A stretch of DNA of 64,000 bases, taken from assembly GCF_002454115.1 (NCBI RefSeq), contig NZ_DKIH01000009.1, positions 142,909 through 206,908 of the forward strand, read 5' to 3'. The DNA comes from Sphingopyxis sp. UBA6723. Its GTDB lineage: Bacteria; Pseudomonadota; Alphaproteobacteria; Sphingomonadales; Sphingomonadaceae. The notes beneath the pieces were generated by a model. That model saw only the letters and a list, made by a program, of their open reading frames with translations, did no database searches and was not told the origin of the DNA. This document shows positions 50,689 through 59,512 of this stretch, piece after piece. Both the position numbers and the translations under genes were made by a program. The first letter of the stretch is position 1. Each line of letters begins with the position of its first letter.

Positions 50689-51256
50689 TGTTCAGCAGGG
50701 TGCGCGTTTCGAACAAGGGCAGCCCAACGACGTTCGAATGGCTGCCCGACAGGAAGCGGACGAAGGTTTCGGCGCGGCCCTGGATCGCATAGCCGCCTGC
50801 CTTGCCCATGCCCTCGCCGCTTTCGACATACCAGTCGATCTCGGCAGCGCTCAGCACCTTGAACGCCACGACCGTATCCGCGACGCGTACCCGGGCCTTG
50901 CCGTCGGTGCCGACGACGCAGATGCCCGAAAAGACATGATGCCGCCGTCCCGACAACAGACCGAGCATCCGGCGTAAATCGGCCTCGTCGGTTGGTTTCT
51001 CCAGAATGCGCCGTCCGACCGCGACCGTGGTGTCGCCCGCCAGCACCACCTCGTCCGATGCACGCGCGACCGCCAGCGCCTTGCCCTTTGCAAGCCGCGC
51101 CACATAGTCGCGCGGCAATTCGGCCTTCAGCGGCGTTTCGTCGATGTCAGGGGACGCGATGCGCGCCGGGGTCACACCGATGCGCGCGAGCAGCTCAAGC
51201 CGCCGCGGCGATGTCGAAGCCAGAACGAGCGCGGGAAGGTTCGCCGCGCTACTCAC
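50666..51256 (-). CDS. maf: Maf-family nucleoside triphosphate pyrophosphatase
   Basis: A 196-residue Maf protein that hydrolyses non-canonical or surplus NTPs to NMP and PPi. Key motifs are LVLASTSPRRLELL, the catalytic Asp 75 in VVLAGDTTVAVG, RRHHVFSGICVV, and EGMGKAGGYAIQGRAETFVRFLSGSHSNVVGLPL. It starts with GTG at 51256, overlapping the infA stop as GTGA. Cytoplasmic. Confidence 0.95.
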   Translation of the reverse strand: MSSAANLPALVLASTSPRRLELLARIGVTPARIASPDIDETPLKAELPRDYVARLAKGKALAVARASDEVVLAGDTTVAVGRRILEKPTDEADLRRMLGLLSGRRHHVFSGICVVGTDGKARVRVADTVVAFKVLSAAEIDWYVESGEGMGKAGGYAIQGRAETFVRFLSGSHSNVVGLPLFETRTLLNSAGIPLG

Positions 51257-51471
51257 TTGAAGCGATAGGTGATCCGACCCTTGGTCAGGTCATAGGGGGT
51301 AAGTTCGGCGAGCACTTCGTCGCCGACCAGCACGCGAATGCGGTTCTTGCGCATCTTGCCCGCGGTGTGGCCCAGAATCTCGTGGCCATTTTCCAGTTTG
51401 ACGCGAAACATCGCGTTGGGCAGCAGTTCGACCACTTGGCCGCGCATCTCCAGAAGTTCTTCTTTCGCCAT
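51253..51471 (-). CDS. infA: translation initiation factor IF-1
   Basis: The 72-residue S1/OB-fold factor MAKEELLEMRGQVVELLPNA, with FRVKLENGHEILGHTAGKMRKNRIRVLVGDEV and the C-terminal KGRITYRFK. It binds the ribosomal A site during initiation. Normal length. It leads an overlapping four-gene unit (infA-maf-RNase-yacG). Confidence 0.98.
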   Translation of the reverse strand: MAKEELLEMRGQVVELLPNAMFRVKLENGHEILGHTAGKMRKNRIRVLVGDEVLAELTPYDLTKGRITYRFK

Positions 51472-51543
51472 CAGTCCTCTAGGATCTCACAAAATAAGGA
51501 TGCGCGCCCATAGCCGCAAAATGCGGCGATGAAAAGCGGTCTG

Positions 51544-52410
51544 TCACGCGACGAGCCGCAGCTTTCGCGCCACCCGCCATCCGATCGACCTGGCCCACGC
51601 ATAGCTCGGCCAGCGCGGTGGCATCCCCGGGTCCAGCCCGATGCGACGCAATGTGGCGTTGGCGGCGTGCGCTTCGGCTTCGCGGTAGCTCCATTCGCTG
51701 CGCCAGGTGATCGACAGCGAGATCGATGGCGCATCGCCGTTGGCGACAAAATGCGGCGCCATCACCGGCATGAGCACCGCGTCGCCGGGACCTAGCGGCA
51801 CCTGCTGGGCATCGGCGTGGAAATCGTCCTGCCACGGCAGGTTGCGATGGCCTCCGCCGTGATAGCGCTCATGCTCGCGCCGGTCGGCGAACCGCTCGTC
51901 GCCCGCGGGCCAGACATGCATCACCTTGGTCCCGCGCAACTGCAGCAGGATGTTGTGCTCGGGATCGAAATGAAATGGGGTGATCGATCCGGGCGAGGAG
52001 ATGAAGATAAATCCCTGCGGCGTCAGCATCTCTCCAGTCCGCGGCTCGACGACCGATTGGAGCTCGCCAAGCAGGTCCATCAGCAGTGTCCGATAGGCCG
52101 GAAGAGTCTCGATATTCTTGAGCACCGCCCAGCTGCCATTGCCGTCGATGGTGCGGATCGTCTCGCCGATCGACAGGCCATTTGACGGAATGTCCTCGGG
52201 ACGGATCCCGATCGGCACATTGCCCAAATTATATTCGACCGCGCTCGCAGGCAGGCCTTCGCCAAGCTGCGCCAGCGCTTCAAGCGACAAGAGGGGATGG
52301 TCTGGGAGGTGATGGTGCAGCAATCCCGCCTGAAGCGGATAAAGCGCCGTCATCGTCGCGAGCGTTTCGGGTGGAAAAACGGGCTTGGTGATCGGCTGAT
52401 GCGCAGTCAT
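51544..52410 (-). CDS. cupin/JmjC-like Fe(II)-dependent oxygenase-fold protein
   Basis: A 288-residue protein with a cupin-like JmjC core. The metal triad is readable as H147 and D149 in SITPFHFDPEHNILLQL and H220 in MPVMAPHFVANG; a conserved Lys (TKVMHVWPAGD) could bind 2-oxoglutarate. Such enzymes hydroxylate proteins or small molecules, and the substrate here is unknown. The ATG overlaps the upstream GNAT gene by 4 bases, so the two are coupled and probably act together. Confidence 0.75.
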   Translation of the reverse strand: MTAHQPITKPVFPPETLATMTALYPLQAGLLHHHLPDHPLLSLEALAQLGEGLPASAVEYNLGNVPIGIRPEDIPSNGLSIGETIRTIDGNGSWAVLKNIETLPAYRTLLMDLLGELQSVVEPRTGEMLTPQGFIFISSPGSITPFHFDPEHNILLQLRGTKVMHVWPAGDERFADRREHERYHGGGHRNLPWQDDFHADAQQVPLGPGDAVLMPVMAPHFVANGDAPSISLSITWRSEWSYREAEAHAANATLRRIGLDPGMPPRWPSYAWARSIGWRVARKLRLVA

Positions 52411-53591
52411 GACGAGCTTTCTACTTCATTTTCGGTCCCCGCGGCACCCTTCCAGCGCCGCCAGAGCCGTTCGATCCTGGTCAGCATCGCAAAGCGCAGC
52501 CGGTCGGCGGGCGCCGACAAGGCAGCGTTGACCCACACCAGAGCGCGGCGCTCGCGCCAGACGCTGTCGATCATCGGATGCCCGGGCGCCGCACAGCTAT
52601 CGACCCACGCGATCAAGGGGTCCTCAAGCAGATCGAGGTTCGCCTGTTGCAACAGCACCCCGGGCGAAAAGCGCGCATAATCCTCGTCGAACGCGGTCTT
52701 GAACGAAAAGCCCCCCGGCGGCGCCCGGAAGTTGATCAGCATCGCCAGCGGCCGCTCATCCAAGTCCAGCGCGCGCATATCGAGCCGCCCCGCTTCGGCC
52801 GCGGCGGTCAGGATCGCGCGAAACCACGCCTGGGTGTCGCTATGGCTGGCGAGCGCCGATCCGGCGCGGCCTTTCCAGCCGCGCGCCTCCAGATCGAGAA
52901 ACGCATCGATCCACGGCTCGATCGCCTCGCCCGCCTGCCAGCGCCGAAAGCGCACCGCACCCTCCTCCGCAAGCCGGTTCGCCTGCCGCCTGAGTTCCTT
53001 GCGTTTCTTGGCACGCACCGCGGCATCCCAATACTCCGCAGGCGACAGGTCGCTGTCGAGCAGCGCGCGTTCCTCGCGGTGGACGACCTCGGCCTCACCG
53101 CCGCGCACCCGTGCGACGTCGACCAGTGCGCGGTACAGCGGACCGTCCTCGGTCAGCCGCGGCACATGCAGCAACGTCCGCGCCCATGGCGCCGCGTCGC
53201 ACCAGCCGAGCAGGATCGACCAGAACAGCGGCTCGAACCCCGCGCGCACCAGCGGTAGCCCCAGAAAATGATTGGGGTGCGCCCAGCCCGTGACATGGCG
53301 CAGCGGCAGACGGCCATAGCGGCGGGCCAGTGCGATCGGCATCATCCCGATCACCGGCCCGTCGCTGCCGTCGCGCACCATAACCAGCCGCGCGGTGCGA
53401 TCGGGGTCGAGCAGGTGCAACGCCGATTGCAGGCACCAGCGTTCGGCAAACGGATTGGGCTCGCTCGCCTCCGCCGCCAGCCGGTCCCACGCCGCCGACA
53501 GCTCGGGTGACAGCGCCAGCGGATCGACGACGCGTACCGTCAGCGGGTCGGCGGGCGCGGCGTCGGCGGGAAAGGCGGGGTGCACCGTCAT
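52407..53591 (-). CDS. GNAT-fold acyltransferase (BioF2/FemAB-like)
   Basis: A 394-residue protein resembling the acetyltransferase domain found in polysaccharide loci. It includes EPNPFAERWCLQSALHLLD, AKKRKELRRQANRLAEEGAVRF and GVLLQQANLDLLEDP, with GFSFKTAFDEDYARFSPG as the typical late motif. Acyl donor and acceptor are unknown. It lies immediately downstream of the exosortase A cluster on the same strand, which hints at envelope polysaccharide modification, but a 157-base repeat-rich gap separates them. Confidence 0.75.
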   Translation of the reverse strand: MTVHPAFPADAAPADPLTVRVVDPLALSPELSAAWDRLAAEASEPNPFAERWCLQSALHLLDPDRTARLVMVRDGSDGPVIGMMPIALARRYGRLPLRHVTGWAHPNHFLGLPLVRAGFEPLFWSILLGWCDAAPWARTLLHVPRLTEDGPLYRALVDVARVRGGEAEVVHREERALLDSDLSPAEYWDAAVRAKKRKELRRQANRLAEEGAVRFRRWQAGEAIEPWIDAFLDLEARGWKGRAGSALASHSDTQAWFRAILTAAAEAGRLDMRALDLDERPLAMLINFRAPPGGFSFKTAFDEDYARFSPGVLLQQANLDLLEDPLIAWVDSCAAPGHPMIDSVWRERRALVWVNAALSAPADRLRFAMLTRIERLWRRWKGAAGTENEVESSS

Positions 53592-53640
53592 CGGCGGGAG
53601 TTTAGCAGGGAAGCGTTAAAATGGGGTGGCGATTTCGTAA

Positions 53641-53738
53641 GCCCCTACCGCTCGCGGGAGGGTTTGTAGGGAGGGCTCGTCAAAGATTGCCACACAAGAC
53701 ACAGGCCATCCCCCGACCCCTCCCGCAAGCGGGAGGGG
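53641..53738. repeat. palindrome pair, CCCTCCCGC family
   Basis: Between the amidotransferase and GNAT genes, a degenerate copy (CCTACCGCTCGCGGGAGGG, about 53644-53662) is followed by a perfect hairpin at 53717-53738 (CCCCTCCCGC, AA, GCGGGAGGGG). The perfect one matches the palindrome at 5365-5386. The rest of the gap holds no ORF. Confidence 0.8.
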
Positions 53739-53748
53739 AGAATAAGCG

Positions 53749-55644
53749 CTATATCCCGAATAATTTCGCCAGCGACTTCTCCAACATGAAAAACTGCCAG
53801 ATCAGCCGCCCATGGTCCCGCCGCCCTGACTGGTGAGCCGCCACGATCCGTTCGATTTCGGCCATGTCGAACCAGCCCGATCGCGCCAGCGTCGACGACG
53901 TCGCCAGCCCCCGCGCCTGCTCGACCAGCGCCCCACGGAACCATTGCGACACCGGCGTCACGAACCCCATCTTTGGTCGATACAGGATGTCGTGCGGTAG
54001 GTAGCGTTCCATGGCCTGCTTCATGATCGCCTTGCCGGTCGATCCCTTGACGCGCATCGAAGCGGGCAGGCTCGCGGCAAATTCGATTAGGCGGTAGTCG
54101 AGCAGCGGCTCGCGCGCCTCCAGGCTCACCGCCATGCTCATCCGGTCGGTCTTGGTCAGGATGTCGCCGGGCAGCCAGATCATCAGGTCGGCATATTGCG
54201 CACGGTCGAGCGGCTCGCGCGCCGGGGCTTCGGCCATCGCCTTCCAATAGCGTGCCTCGGCAACATGGTTGCCCAACGCATGATGCGCCGCGTCATTGAA
54301 CAGCCGCGACCGTTGCGCCACGCCGGTCACCCCGACCGCCTCGGCATAGCCCTCGGCCCCGCTTTTCGACAGGCTGGCGAGCGTCGCGCGGGCGCGCAGC
54401 GGGCGCGGCGCCCAGTCCATCTGCGGCCAGACCTTCGCCAACGGCCCCAACACCCCGCGGCGCATAAATCCGGGGATCAGCCCGCGCAGCCGTTCCTCCT
54501 GATGCTGGAACACCAGCCGCCGATACCCCGCAAACGCTTCGTCGGCGCCGTCGCCCGACAAGGCCACCGTCACCTCTTCACGCGCCAGTTCGCACACGCG
54601 GTATGTCGGCAGCGCGCTGGCATCGGCGAAAGGTTCGTCGAAATGATCGGCGATCGTGTCGACCAGCCCAAAGTCGCCCGACGAAACGGTGCGGGTGCGA
54701 TGATCGGTCGCGAACCGCTCGGCGATCTGCTGGGCGTAGGCCGTCTCGTCGAGCGCCGCCTGATCGAAGCCGATGGTGCAGGTCTTGACCGCCTTGGCGC
54801 TCGCCTCGGCCATCAAGGCAACCACCGCGCTGCTATCGACCCCGCCCGACAGAAAGGCGCCGAGCGGCACGTCGGCAACCATCCGGTCGGTCACTGCGGC
54901 GCGCATCAGATGGACCAGATGTTCGGCCGCCTCGCCCTCACTTGCGCGGATGCGTTTCGAAAAATCGGGCGCCCACCAGCGCGTCGGCGCCGGCACCGGC
55001 TTGCCGCGTTCGAGCAACAAGAAGTAGCCCGCGGCGAGCTTCTCGACCCCCGCGACGATGCAATTGTCGTCGGGGACATAACCAAAAGCGAGAAAATCCT
55101 CGATCGCGGTCAGATTGGCTTCCTGCCGCAGCAAGGGATTGCGCAGCAGTCCCTTCAGCTCGGACGCAAACGCCACCGATCCGTCCGACAGCCGCGCATA
55201 ATGCAGCGGCTTGACCCCCAACCGGTCGCGCGCCAGGAACAGGCAGCCGCGCTGATGATCGTGGATCGCAAAGGCGAACATGCCGTTCAGCCGCGACAGG
55301 CAATCCGGCCCCCATTGCCGCCACGCCGCAATGATCACCTCGGTATCGCCGCTGGTGCGGAACCGATGCCCGCGATCCTCCAGTTCGGTGCGCAACTCGC
55401 GGAAATTATAGATTTCGCCATTGTAGGTGAGCGTCACCGCTTCGTCGTCGCTCGCCATCGGCTGCGGGCTGCCTTCGATGTCGATGATCGACAGGCGCAA
55501 ATGGCCCAGCCCGACCCCCGCTGCGGTCCACTCGCCCGCTCCGTCGGGGCCGCGGTGCTGCATCGGCGACAGCATCGCGCGCAGCCGCGCCGGATCGACG
55601 GGCTTAGCCGTCTCGAGATGATAGATGCCCGCGATCCCACACAT
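53749..55644 (-). CDS. exosortase A-associated asparagine-synthase-type amidotransferase
   Basis: A 631-residue class II glutamine amidotransferase fused to an asparagine-synthase domain. The nucleophile is Cys 2 (MCGIAGIYHLE), RLSIIDIEGSPQPM and TYNGEIYNFRELR line the glutaminase site, and LGAFLSGGVDSSAVVALMAE is the PP-loop. It belongs to the amidotransferase type that accompanies exosortase A loci, probably amidating a sugar of the exported polysaccharide. Last gene of the cluster; it starts 12 bases after the exosortase stop. Full length. Confidence 0.92.
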   Translation of the reverse strand: MCGIAGIYHLETAKPVDPARLRAMLSPMQHRGPDGAGEWTAAGVGLGHLRLSIIDIEGSPQPMASDDEAVTLTYNGEIYNFRELRTELEDRGHRFRTSGDTEVIIAAWRQWGPDCLSRLNGMFAFAIHDHQRGCLFLARDRLGVKPLHYARLSDGSVAFASELKGLLRNPLLRQEANLTAIEDFLAFGYVPDDNCIVAGVEKLAAGYFLLLERGKPVPAPTRWWAPDFSKRIRASEGEAAEHLVHLMRAAVTDRMVADVPLGAFLSGGVDSSAVVALMAEASAKAVKTCTIGFDQAALDETAYAQQIAERFATDHRTRTVSSGDFGLVDTIADHFDEPFADASALPTYRVCELAREEVTVALSGDGADEAFAGYRRLVFQHQEERLRGLIPGFMRRGVLGPLAKVWPQMDWAPRPLRARATLASLSKSGAEGYAEAVGVTGVAQRSRLFNDAAHHALGNHVAEARYWKAMAEAPAREPLDRAQYADLMIWLPGDILTKTDRMSMAVSLEAREPLLDYRLIEFAASLPASMRVKGSTGKAIMKQAMERYLPHDILYRPKMGFVTPVSQWFRGALVEQARGLATSSTLARSGWFDMAEIERIVAAHQSGRRDHGRLIWQFFMLEKSLAKLFGI

Positions 55645-55656
55645 ATGCTGATGGGC

Positions 55657-57135
55657 CTAGCGGGTTTTCAGCGCGCGGTCAGCCATTGCCTTGGCTCCGC
55701 CCGACGCGGAAACGAAATCCTCTATCGCGTCGCGCCCGCCTTGGCGCTCTTCGCTCGACACGATCAGAGACAGCGCGCGCGGGTCTCCGCCGAGTAGTCG
55801 CGTTTTCAGACCTGCGAGCTTCGCGCGGCGCGGATCGCCGGTCACTGCGCCATCGACGACAAACCACGTCGCCGCATCGCGCAGCACGGGGCCGGGATGA
55901 AACAGGCGTTCGGTTCGCGCGCCCTCGACCGCGGGCAACGCCGCGCTCCACGCCCATTTGCTGTCGGGATCGACCGCCCCCTGCCCGAACGCGACGACCT
56001 CGCGCCCCTCGGCCTGACGTTCATAGCCGCCGATCGCGACGGTCACCCGGCGATCCGCGGCATCGACAAAATGCCGTAGCAGCCGCTGATCGGCGCCGTC
56101 GAAGCGCGGCGTCCACGCCATGCCCTCCGCGCGCGTTTCGCTCCAGCCGCGCGGAGCCTCGACCGTCATCGTCGCGGGCAGCGGCGCACTGCGCCCGCCG
56201 ACCAGCCACGCCCAGCCAGCAAAGGCCAACGGGATCGCAATCGCTATGGGCAACACTGCCTTGGCCGACCCGGCAAAGCGCGATGGGCCATCCAGCCCGC
56301 TCACATCGACCGCAACATCGTTCGCGGGCCGGTCGAACCAGCGCCACGCGACCAGCATCACGATCGCAATCACCAGCCCGAAAAAGATCCAGCCATAGAA
56401 AATATGGTCGATCCCGCCCGCCGCCTCGATGCCCCAGATTTCGGCGGCAACCATCGTGCCATAGGCGCGCAGCGCGTTGGCGAGGATCGTTGCAGCCAAG
56501 GCGAGCACGATGAAGACGATCCGCCGCGTCCAGCTTTTGAAACACAGATGCGCCGCGAACACCGCATAAGCGAGCATCGCGATCAGGAAATTGACCCCCG
56601 AACACTCCTCGGCGACCTCGAAGAATCCGGCCGGGGTGGTGATGAACACCCCCTCCATCTCGGCAGAAATGCCCGACAGGTGGAGTAGGATGACGCTGAT
56701 ATGCGCGGTAAAGGTCTGGAGAAGCGGCACCAGTTCCTCGCCGAACGGCACCAGCAGCAGCGCATAGCCCAGCGGGAACAATAGCCCGCGCACCAGCTTC
56801 TCGCCCAGCGCCGCGCCGACCGCGCCTTGCAGCATCAGCACCAGCCCGAGTTGCCGAAACAGCCCGACCCCCGCCGCCTCACCGACCAGCCACACCAGCC
56901 CCGCCCCCGCCATCCAGACGAGCGCGGGCCACCAGAATACGGGGGTCAGCGGGCGCAGCAGGTCGATCCGCTGCGACACCAGCCAGCCGATCATCGGCAC
57001 CATCAGCAGGCAATGGGTAAAGGTCGAGCTGTGCCACCAGATGCCCGCCATATCGGCTGCATCGCGCCAGAAGATCACGAGGACCGCCGCCGTGAGCAGT
57101 GCGAGCGCGCCCAGATGGCGTTGCCACAACGTCAT
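55657..57135 (-). CDS. xrtA: exosortase A with fused EpsI-like domain
   Basis: A 492-residue protein. The first 265 residues are the polytopic exosortase, with about eight membrane helices. Its catalytic residues are C178 (VAEECSGVNFL), R223 (ANALRAYGTM) and H244 (GIDHIFYGWIFFG). The remainder is a periplasmic EpsI-like (DUF3485) domain, a fusion usual for XrtA. Exosortases cleave PEP-CTERM signals and link proteins to envelope polysaccharide. The ATG overlaps the glycosyltransferase stop as ATGA. No PEP-CTERM substrate is encoded in the window. Confidence 0.95.
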   Translation of the reverse strand: MTLWQRHLGALALLTAAVLVIFWRDAADMAGIWWHSSTFTHCLLMVPMIGWLVSQRIDLLRPLTPVFWWPALVWMAGAGLVWLVGEAAGVGLFRQLGLVLMLQGAVGAALGEKLVRGLLFPLGYALLLVPFGEELVPLLQTFTAHISVILLHLSGISAEMEGVFITTPAGFFEVAEECSGVNFLIAMLAYAVFAAHLCFKSWTRRIVFIVLALAATILANALRAYGTMVAAEIWGIEAAGGIDHIFYGWIFFGLVIAIVMLVAWRWFDRPANDVAVDVSGLDGPSRFAGSAKAVLPIAIAIPLAFAGWAWLVGGRSAPLPATMTVEAPRGWSETRAEGMAWTPRFDGADQRLLRHFVDAADRRVTVAIGGYERQAEGREVVAFGQGAVDPDSKWAWSAALPAVEGARTERLFHPGPVLRDAATWFVVDGAVTGDPRRAKLAGLKTRLLGGDPRALSLIVSSEERQGGRDAIEDFVSASGGAKAMADRALKTR

Positions 57136-58340
57136 GCGGGCAGCCCCAGCAGCTCGCCGAGCGGCGCCAGTCGCGCATCCCAGCCATAGCGCGCAATCAT
57201 CCGCGCGCGCGCTGCCTGTCCCATCGCCGCGGCGGCAGCACGGTCATCGAACAGCGCGCCGACCGCATCGGCCATCGCCGCGGTGCCGTCGGCCACCAGC
57301 AGATGATCGCCGGGGGTCGCATCGATGCCGGTCGCCGCAGCGGCGCTCGCCACCACCGGCCGAGCCATCGCCATCGCCTCGAGCAATTTATTCTGCACCC
57401 CGCGCGCCAGTAGCAGCGGCGCAACCACCGCATCCGCAGCGGCAAGCCAGGGTCGTACATCCGGCACCTTGCCGGTCACGATCACGCCCGGCAGCTTCGC
57501 GAGCGCACGCACCTCCTCGGTCGGCGCCCGCCCGACGATCGCGAACCGCGCCGCCGGGTGCTGCTGACGGATCAGCGGCAGGATGTCGGCGGCGAACCAG
57601 CGCACTGCGTCGATGTTGGGGCGATAGTCCATCTGACCCGTGAACACCGCCAGCGGCCCCTCACCGCCATCGACCTTGTCGAATGTCAACGCCGGATCGA
57701 ACCGGTCGGTGTCGATGCCATTCTCGACCGCACGCACCTTGTCGGATCCCAGCCCACTGCGCGCGCGAAACAGCGCCGCCTCGGCGTCGCTGACGAGCAG
57801 GCTCGCATCGACGCTCCGCGCCACCGCGGCCTCATAGGCACCCAGCACCCGCGCCTCGCGCTGATGCACCCAGTGCAATGGCTGGCGCTGGTCCTGCTCG
57901 GCATAAGTCGCGAATTTGGCCGAATCGACATCGACGAAATCCATCAACACCGGGCCCCCGAAATCGGTCGGCAGATATTGCGCCATCTGGCCCGAGAAGC
58001 CGACGATGTGGGTGATGGGCCCGCCGCGAACCAACGTATCAACATGGCGCGCGAGCGCGGCATTTTTGAACAACCGGTTCGACACCGGCTCGCCGCGCAG
58101 TACCGCTTGCGCCAGTGCCACCGGGCGCGACACATTGCGTACTTCGATCGCCAAACTCTTGCAAAGCGGTGCCATCTTTTCGCGCGCTATTGCTGCATCC
58201 TGTTCATTGTCGGCGAGCGCCGCAACATGCACTGGCGCCAGCTTCGCCAGCGCTTCGAACACATGCCAGCTACGGATCCGGTCGCCGCGGTCGGGGGGCC
58301 ACGGCGCGCGATGCACAAGAAACAGGATTTGGGGCATCAT
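57132..58340 (-). CDS. exosortase A-associated glycosyltransferase (GT-B)
   Basis: A 402-residue GT4-like glycosyltransferase. The N-terminus ILFLVHRAPWPPDRGDRIRSWHVFEALA is a hallmark of the PEP-CTERM/XrtA sugar transferase family. AVENGIDTDRFDP, AVFTGQMDYRPNIDAVRWFA and PLLLARGVQNKLLEAMAMARPVVAS form the donor-binding C-domain. It probably adds a sugar to the lipid-linked repeat of the exopolysaccharide. A dispersed palindrome lies just upstream, between it and the FemAB-like gene. Confidence 0.92.
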   Translation of the reverse strand: MMPQILFLVHRAPWPPDRGDRIRSWHVFEALAKLAPVHVAALADNEQDAAIAREKMAPLCKSLAIEVRNVSRPVALAQAVLRGEPVSNRLFKNAALARHVDTLVRGGPITHIVGFSGQMAQYLPTDFGGPVLMDFVDVDSAKFATYAEQDQRQPLHWVHQREARVLGAYEAAVARSVDASLLVSDAEAALFRARSGLGSDKVRAVENGIDTDRFDPALTFDKVDGGEGPLAVFTGQMDYRPNIDAVRWFAADILPLIRQQHPAARFAIVGRAPTEEVRALAKLPGVIVTGKVPDVRPWLAAADAVVAPLLLARGVQNKLLEAMAMARPVVASAAAATGIDATPGDHLLVADGTAAMADAVGALFDDRAAAAAMGQAARARMIARYGWDARLAPLGELLGLPA

Positions 58341-58347
58341 CGCTTCC

Positions 58348-58423
58348 CGTCATTGCGAGCAAAGCGAAGCAATCCAGAGCGGTTTACGCCACTCTGGATT
58401 GCTTCGCTTCGCTCGCAATGACG
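58348..58423. repeat. inverted repeat, second CGTCATTGCGAG copy
   Basis: The left arm is 58348-58379 (CGTCATTGCGAGCAAAGCGA, AGCAATCCAGAG) and the right arm 58392-58423, its near-exact inverse complement over 32 bases with a 12-base loop. Related to 34800-34883. It fills the gap between the FemAB-like and glycosyltransferase genes of the exosortase cluster. Confidence 0.88.
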
Positions 58424-58444
58424 ATGTGTCCGAAAGCACCGCGA

Positions 58445-59512
58445 TCACCCCAATCCGCGCGCGATCAGCGGCCCAATCCGGTTCGCCGCCCACAGCGGCA
58501 TTTTCTTCCACAGATCGACCTGCAACCGATATTTGGCGCTGTTCGGATTGGTGTCGCGCGGCGTCTCGCCCGGCGCCAGCCAGCGCGCATAGACCAGCGG
58601 CTGCGGCTCGAACCCCCAGTTCTTCTTGTAGCTATACGGCCCGGTCCCAACCTTCGACCGCCCGAAATCGAACCGCGTGCAACCCTTGGTCCGCGCATGG
58701 CGCATCAGCGCGAAATACATCTGCTCGTTGGCGCGCAGCCGCCTTGCATCCGCAATCCCACCGCCCCAATAGGGCATCACCGTGCCGCGCCAATACAGGC
58801 TGACAACGCTCGCGACGGGGCGCCCATCCTGCCGCACGGTCAAAATATCGGCATCGTCGCCGAACGCATCGAGCACCGCATCGAACAGCGCCTTGGGGAA
58901 CACCGGCGTCCCGAGATTGCGGACGCTGGTCGCGTAGATATGATAATGGTCGCGCCGCTCCGCCGCATCGCGGCCGGTGGTCACGGTCAAGCCGCTCTCC
59001 AGCACTTTGCGCACCTCGGCGCGCTGCTTGCGCGGGATCGCGAGCAGTTCGGCGTCGTCGTCGCTGGCGAGGTCGCGCGCGAACCCCGCGTATACTCCGT
59101 CTTCGCGGTGCCACCCTTCGCCTTCGGGCTGCGGCCCGCCGCGCAGTTCAACCGAGGGAACGCCCAGCGATTGCGCCATCGCTGCCGCCCCCTCGGCCAA
59201 CGTCGCCGCCACCGCGGGATCATCGGCCAGCATACCGCCATCGACAGCAAAACCGCTGCCGACCAGTGCTTGTCCGAACAGCGGCGAGCGGACATGGTGC
59301 AGCGGCAACAGGCCGGTCAGCGCCCCCTCCGCATCGCGCGCAGTCACCAAATGGCATTGATGCCCGGTCGCCCGCGTAATCGCCTCACACCAGGCGCGGC
59401 TGTGAAAGGGCGTCGCGTCCGGATACGCTGCGACATAGGCGTCCCACGCCGCCGCGTCGGACAGCGGCGCGCCGGAAAAGCCATCCTTCACCGGACGGAT
59501 CGGCGCATTCAC
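58445..59512 (-). CDS. FemAB-like protein of the exosortase A system
   Basis: A 355-residue double-GNAT FemAB-type protein. PFHSRAWCEAITRATGHQCHLV at the N-terminus and RKQRAEVRKVLESGLTV, LYWRGTVMPYWGGGIADARRLRANEQMYFALMRHA and FDFGRSKVGTGPYSYKKNWGFEPQPL are the family's conserved tracts. FemAB proteins use aminoacyl-tRNA to modify peptidoglycan; the PEP-CTERM-associated group has unknown specificity. The GTG at 59512 overlaps the deacetylase stop as GTGA; the longer open frame is not conserved. Confidence 0.92.
   Translation of the reverse strand: MNAPIRPVKDGFSGAPLSDAAAWDAYVAAYPDATPFHSRAWCEAITRATGHQCHLVTARDAEGALTGLLPLHHVRSPLFGQALVGSGFAVDGGMLADDPAVAATLAEGAAAMAQSLGVPSVELRGGPQPEGEGWHREDGVYAGFARDLASDDDAELLAIPRKQRAEVRKVLESGLTVTTGRDAAERRDHYHIYATSVRNLGTPVFPKALFDAVLDAFGDDADILTVRQDGRPVASVVSLYWRGTVMPYWGGGIADARRLRANEQMYFALMRHARTKGCTRFDFGRSKVGTGPYSYKKNWGFEPQPLVYARWLAPGETPRDTNPNSAKYRLQVDLWKKMPLWAANRIGPLIARGLG

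Noticed and set aside
53641..53748. Terminator for the exosortase cluster
   Set aside because: Hairpins are strong but lack a U-tract and match a dispersed repeat, so I list them only as repeats.
16759..58423. CRISPR array made of the recurring palindromes
   Set aside because: Copies are tens of kilobases apart, lack regular spacers and no cas genes are present.
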